Positions 10,946 to 11,992 of a stretch of DNA of 11,992 bases are shown one piece after another. The position numbers were made by a program, and so were the translations under genes. The DNA is from Priestia aryabhattai (GTDB taxonomy: Bacteria > Bacillota > Bacilli > Bacillales > Bacillaceae_H): NCBI RefSeq assembly GCF_023715685.1, contig NZ_JAMBOQ010000021.1, forward strand, positions 1 through 11,992. The letters run 5' to 3'. The notes beneath the pieces were generated by a model that saw only the letters and a list, made by a program, of their open reading frames with translations, was not told the origin of the DNA and did no database searches. Position 1 is the first letter of the stretch. Each line of letters begins with the position of its first letter.

Positions 10946-11626
10946 TTGAACGAAAGAAAAAAAGCAAAAAGGAATTATAGTAATCATAATGCTTCGTTTG
11001 CTCCCTTTATCAGCCCAAACCCTATTACCTCATTCAATCCGATTCAGCGTTATCCTAAAATTGATAAAACAGCTTTCATAAGCCCATTTTCTAGTGTAAT
11101 AGGTGATGTCAGAATTAAAGATAATGTATATATAGCTCCCAATGTGAGCATTCGTGCCGATGAGGGAACTCCATTTTATATCGGTTCAAACACAAATCTG
11201 CAAGACGGAGTTATTTTACATGGTTTATTGAACAAATACGTTCCTGTTGGCGGTAAAAGATATTCAATCTTTATCGGAAAGAAAGTAAGTATTGCCCATG
11301 GCGCTCTCATACATGGTCCTTGTTATATAGGAGATAACACATTTGTTGGTTTTAAATCAATTGTTTATAACGCAATTATTGGAGAAGGAACATTTATTGC
11401 ATACAATGCAGTAGTAACAAATGGTGTACGTATTGCAGCAAATAGATTTGTTCCGCCTGGAGCTAACATAGACACACAAGAAAAAGCAAATGCTCTCCGC
11501 CGAGTTCCGGAAGATGGTAAAGAATTTGCACGAGAAGTACAACGTGTAAATCAAGAATTTCCTGCATCTTATAACTTATTGTTTGGTGCACATCGTTGTT
11601 CTTGTGGAATGCCTTATAATCAATGA
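10946..11626 (+). CDS. Gamma-class carbonic anhydrase (CamH-like), 226 aa
   Basis: The start is TTG 10946, eight bases after AAAGGAG; the in-frame ATG at 10928 precedes that ribosome site and is rejected. Residues about 36-175 form a left-handed beta-helix of hexapeptide repeats (KIDKTAFISPFSSVIGDVRI and onward). Compared with Methanosarcina Cam, the key residues are all present: R70, E73, Q86, D87 and the three zinc-ligand histidines H92, H118 and H123 (Cam R59, E62, Q75, D76, H81, H117, H122). The segment between the first two histidines is ten residues shorter than in Cam, so the acidic loop with the proton-shuttle Glu84 is missing, as in CamH. An active trimeric CO2/bicarbonate enzyme is likely. 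There is no signal peptide. The basic 35-residue N-terminal extension and the C-terminal HRCSCG are unusual. Confidence 0.9.
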   Translation: MNERKKAKRNYSNHNASFAPFISPNPITSFNPIQRYPKIDKTAFISPFSSVIGDVRIKDNVYIAPNVSIRADEGTPFYIGSNTNLQDGVILHGLLNKYVPVGGKRYSIFIGKKVSIAHGALIHGPCYIGDNTFVGFKSIVYNAIIGEGTFIAYNAVVTNGVRIAANRFVPPGANIDTQEKANALRRVPEDGKEFAREVQRVNQEFPASYNLLFGAHRCSCGMPYNQ

Positions 11627-11686
11627 AAATTATCGAAAAGTAATCCTCTAGGCTAGTTAGGCTTTATGAATAAAACATTATTAACA

Positions 11687-11816
11687 GAGCAAACTACTCA
11701 AGATGCCGTGAGGCGTTAACCTGATGTGATGCATTTATGTAGCAGAAAAAACTCCTGACCAACCTGCAGGAGTTTTTTCTCTTTTTATGCTGTATACGTT
11801 ATACAAAATTAGTTTA
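11687..11816 (+). repeat. 130-bp direct repeat, copy 2
   Basis: The same element as 9407-9536, one substitution apart, here 60 bases after the carbonic anhydrase stop codon and followed by the uninterrupted dif-like arm. The pair delimits a 2.28-kb segment with the intron, the YuzC-like gene and the carbonic anhydrase; recombination between the copies would excise it as a circle. Confidence 0.95.
11746..11778. terminator. Bidirectional terminator inside 130-bp repeat, copy 2
   Basis: The same 12-bp stem as at 9466-9498. It lies 119 bases beyond the carbonic anhydrase stop codon and probably ends that transcript. Confidence 0.9.
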
Positions 11817-11838
11817 CATAATACCTCTTTCCGGAACA
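11811..11838 (+). other. dif-like Xer site, copy 4
   Basis: AGTTTACATAA (11811-11821) is an exact match to the B. subtilis dif arm as I recall it. It is followed by core TACCTC and TTTCCGGAACA, which agrees with the second arm at about six of eleven positions. The conserved TATACGTTATACAAAATT block precedes it, as in copies 1 and 2. Confidence 0.55.
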
Positions 11839-11844
11839 CAACCC

Positions 11845-11890
11845 AAAAAAGAACCCTTGTCGCAGAACGGTTCCGCCGAGGGTTCTTTTT
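11845..11890. terminator. Bidirectional terminator spanning the assembly joint
   Basis: AAAAAAGAACCCT (11845-11857) and AGGGTTCTTTTT (11879-11890) form a long stem; the loop contains its own GAAC-G-GTTC hairpin, giving a cruciform-like structure. The joint of the circle falls inside this hairpin, so the start of the window shows only its right half. Such hairpins often break assemblies. Confidence 0.85.
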
Positions 11891-11992
11891 CCGGAGTATG
11901 CAGCTTTTTATACATCCTTGATATAACGCTGATTATCCAAGGCTTAAGTAGCAGAAAAATGTATAAAAAGCGCACCTTTTATACATATGCTA
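11866..11992. repeat. Terminal redundancy, right copy (circular molecule)
   Basis: Exact copy of positions 1-127. See the left copy; counting it once gives a circle of 11,865 bp. Confidence 0.93.

Noticed and set aside
9407..11816. 130-bp repeats as ends of a composite transposon
   Set aside because: They are direct and have no terminal inverted repeats, and no transposase or target duplication is seen.

Overview
The window is most likely a complete small plasmid from an endospore-forming Bacillus relative, probably of the B. cereus group. Its first 127 bases are repeated exactly as its last 127 bases, which is what a circular assembly cut open at an arbitrary point looks like; the implied circle is 11,865 bp. 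The Bacillus assignment rests on the AT-rich sequence, strong AGGAGG-type ribosome binding sites with many TTG/GTG starts, and genes that resemble spore coat genes. The genus is an inference; no rRNA, tRNA or chromosomal marker is present.

Layout. (1) Positions 1-1120 hold hairpins, several terminators with no obvious gene in front of them, and one 57-residue peptide gene. (2) 1132-2001 is an isolated plus-strand gene for a coiled-coil protein of unknown function. (3) 2110-6625 is the backbone, entirely on the minus strand. Read from its promoter near 6700 it encodes a 53-residue ribbon-helix-helix protein, a small LuxR-type HTH protein, a translationally coupled pair of small DNA-binding proteins, a zinc-ribbon protein, a probable replication initiator with a winged helix, a MerR-HTH/coiled-coil protein that looks like a single-protein partition factor, and a membrane-anchored protein. 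Three non-coding blocks in the backbone look like cis-acting plasmid sites: an array of TGTTGACCTA-type repeats beside two hairpins (5772-5952, possible oriT or operator), palindromes and poly-T hairpins after rep (3475-3716), and a dense cluster of GAACG/CGTTC motifs around the partition gene (2929-3520, possible centromere).

(4) 6849-11816 is cargo: a frameshifted Tyr/Pro-rich gene, a Pro-rich protein, a Pro/Gln-rich repeat protein, a CotF-family spore coat protein, a small YuzC-like protein and a gamma-class carbonic anhydrase. Much of this looks like spore-surface material. From 7818 onward the genes are separated, roughly one per segment, by same-orientation sites containing AGTTWACATAA, which matches one arm of the Bacillus dif site recognised by Xer recombinases. 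A 130-bp direct repeat carries two of these sites. An apparently ORF-less group II intron of about 835 nt (9537-10371, minus strand) sits exactly at the end of one copy. The most interesting hypothesis is that this plasmid carries spore-coat genes as Xer-site-bounded cassettes; the next is a one-protein partition system with its own repeat centromere. No relaxase, Xer recombinase, intron reverse transcriptase or transposase is encoded here, so any such functions must come from the host.
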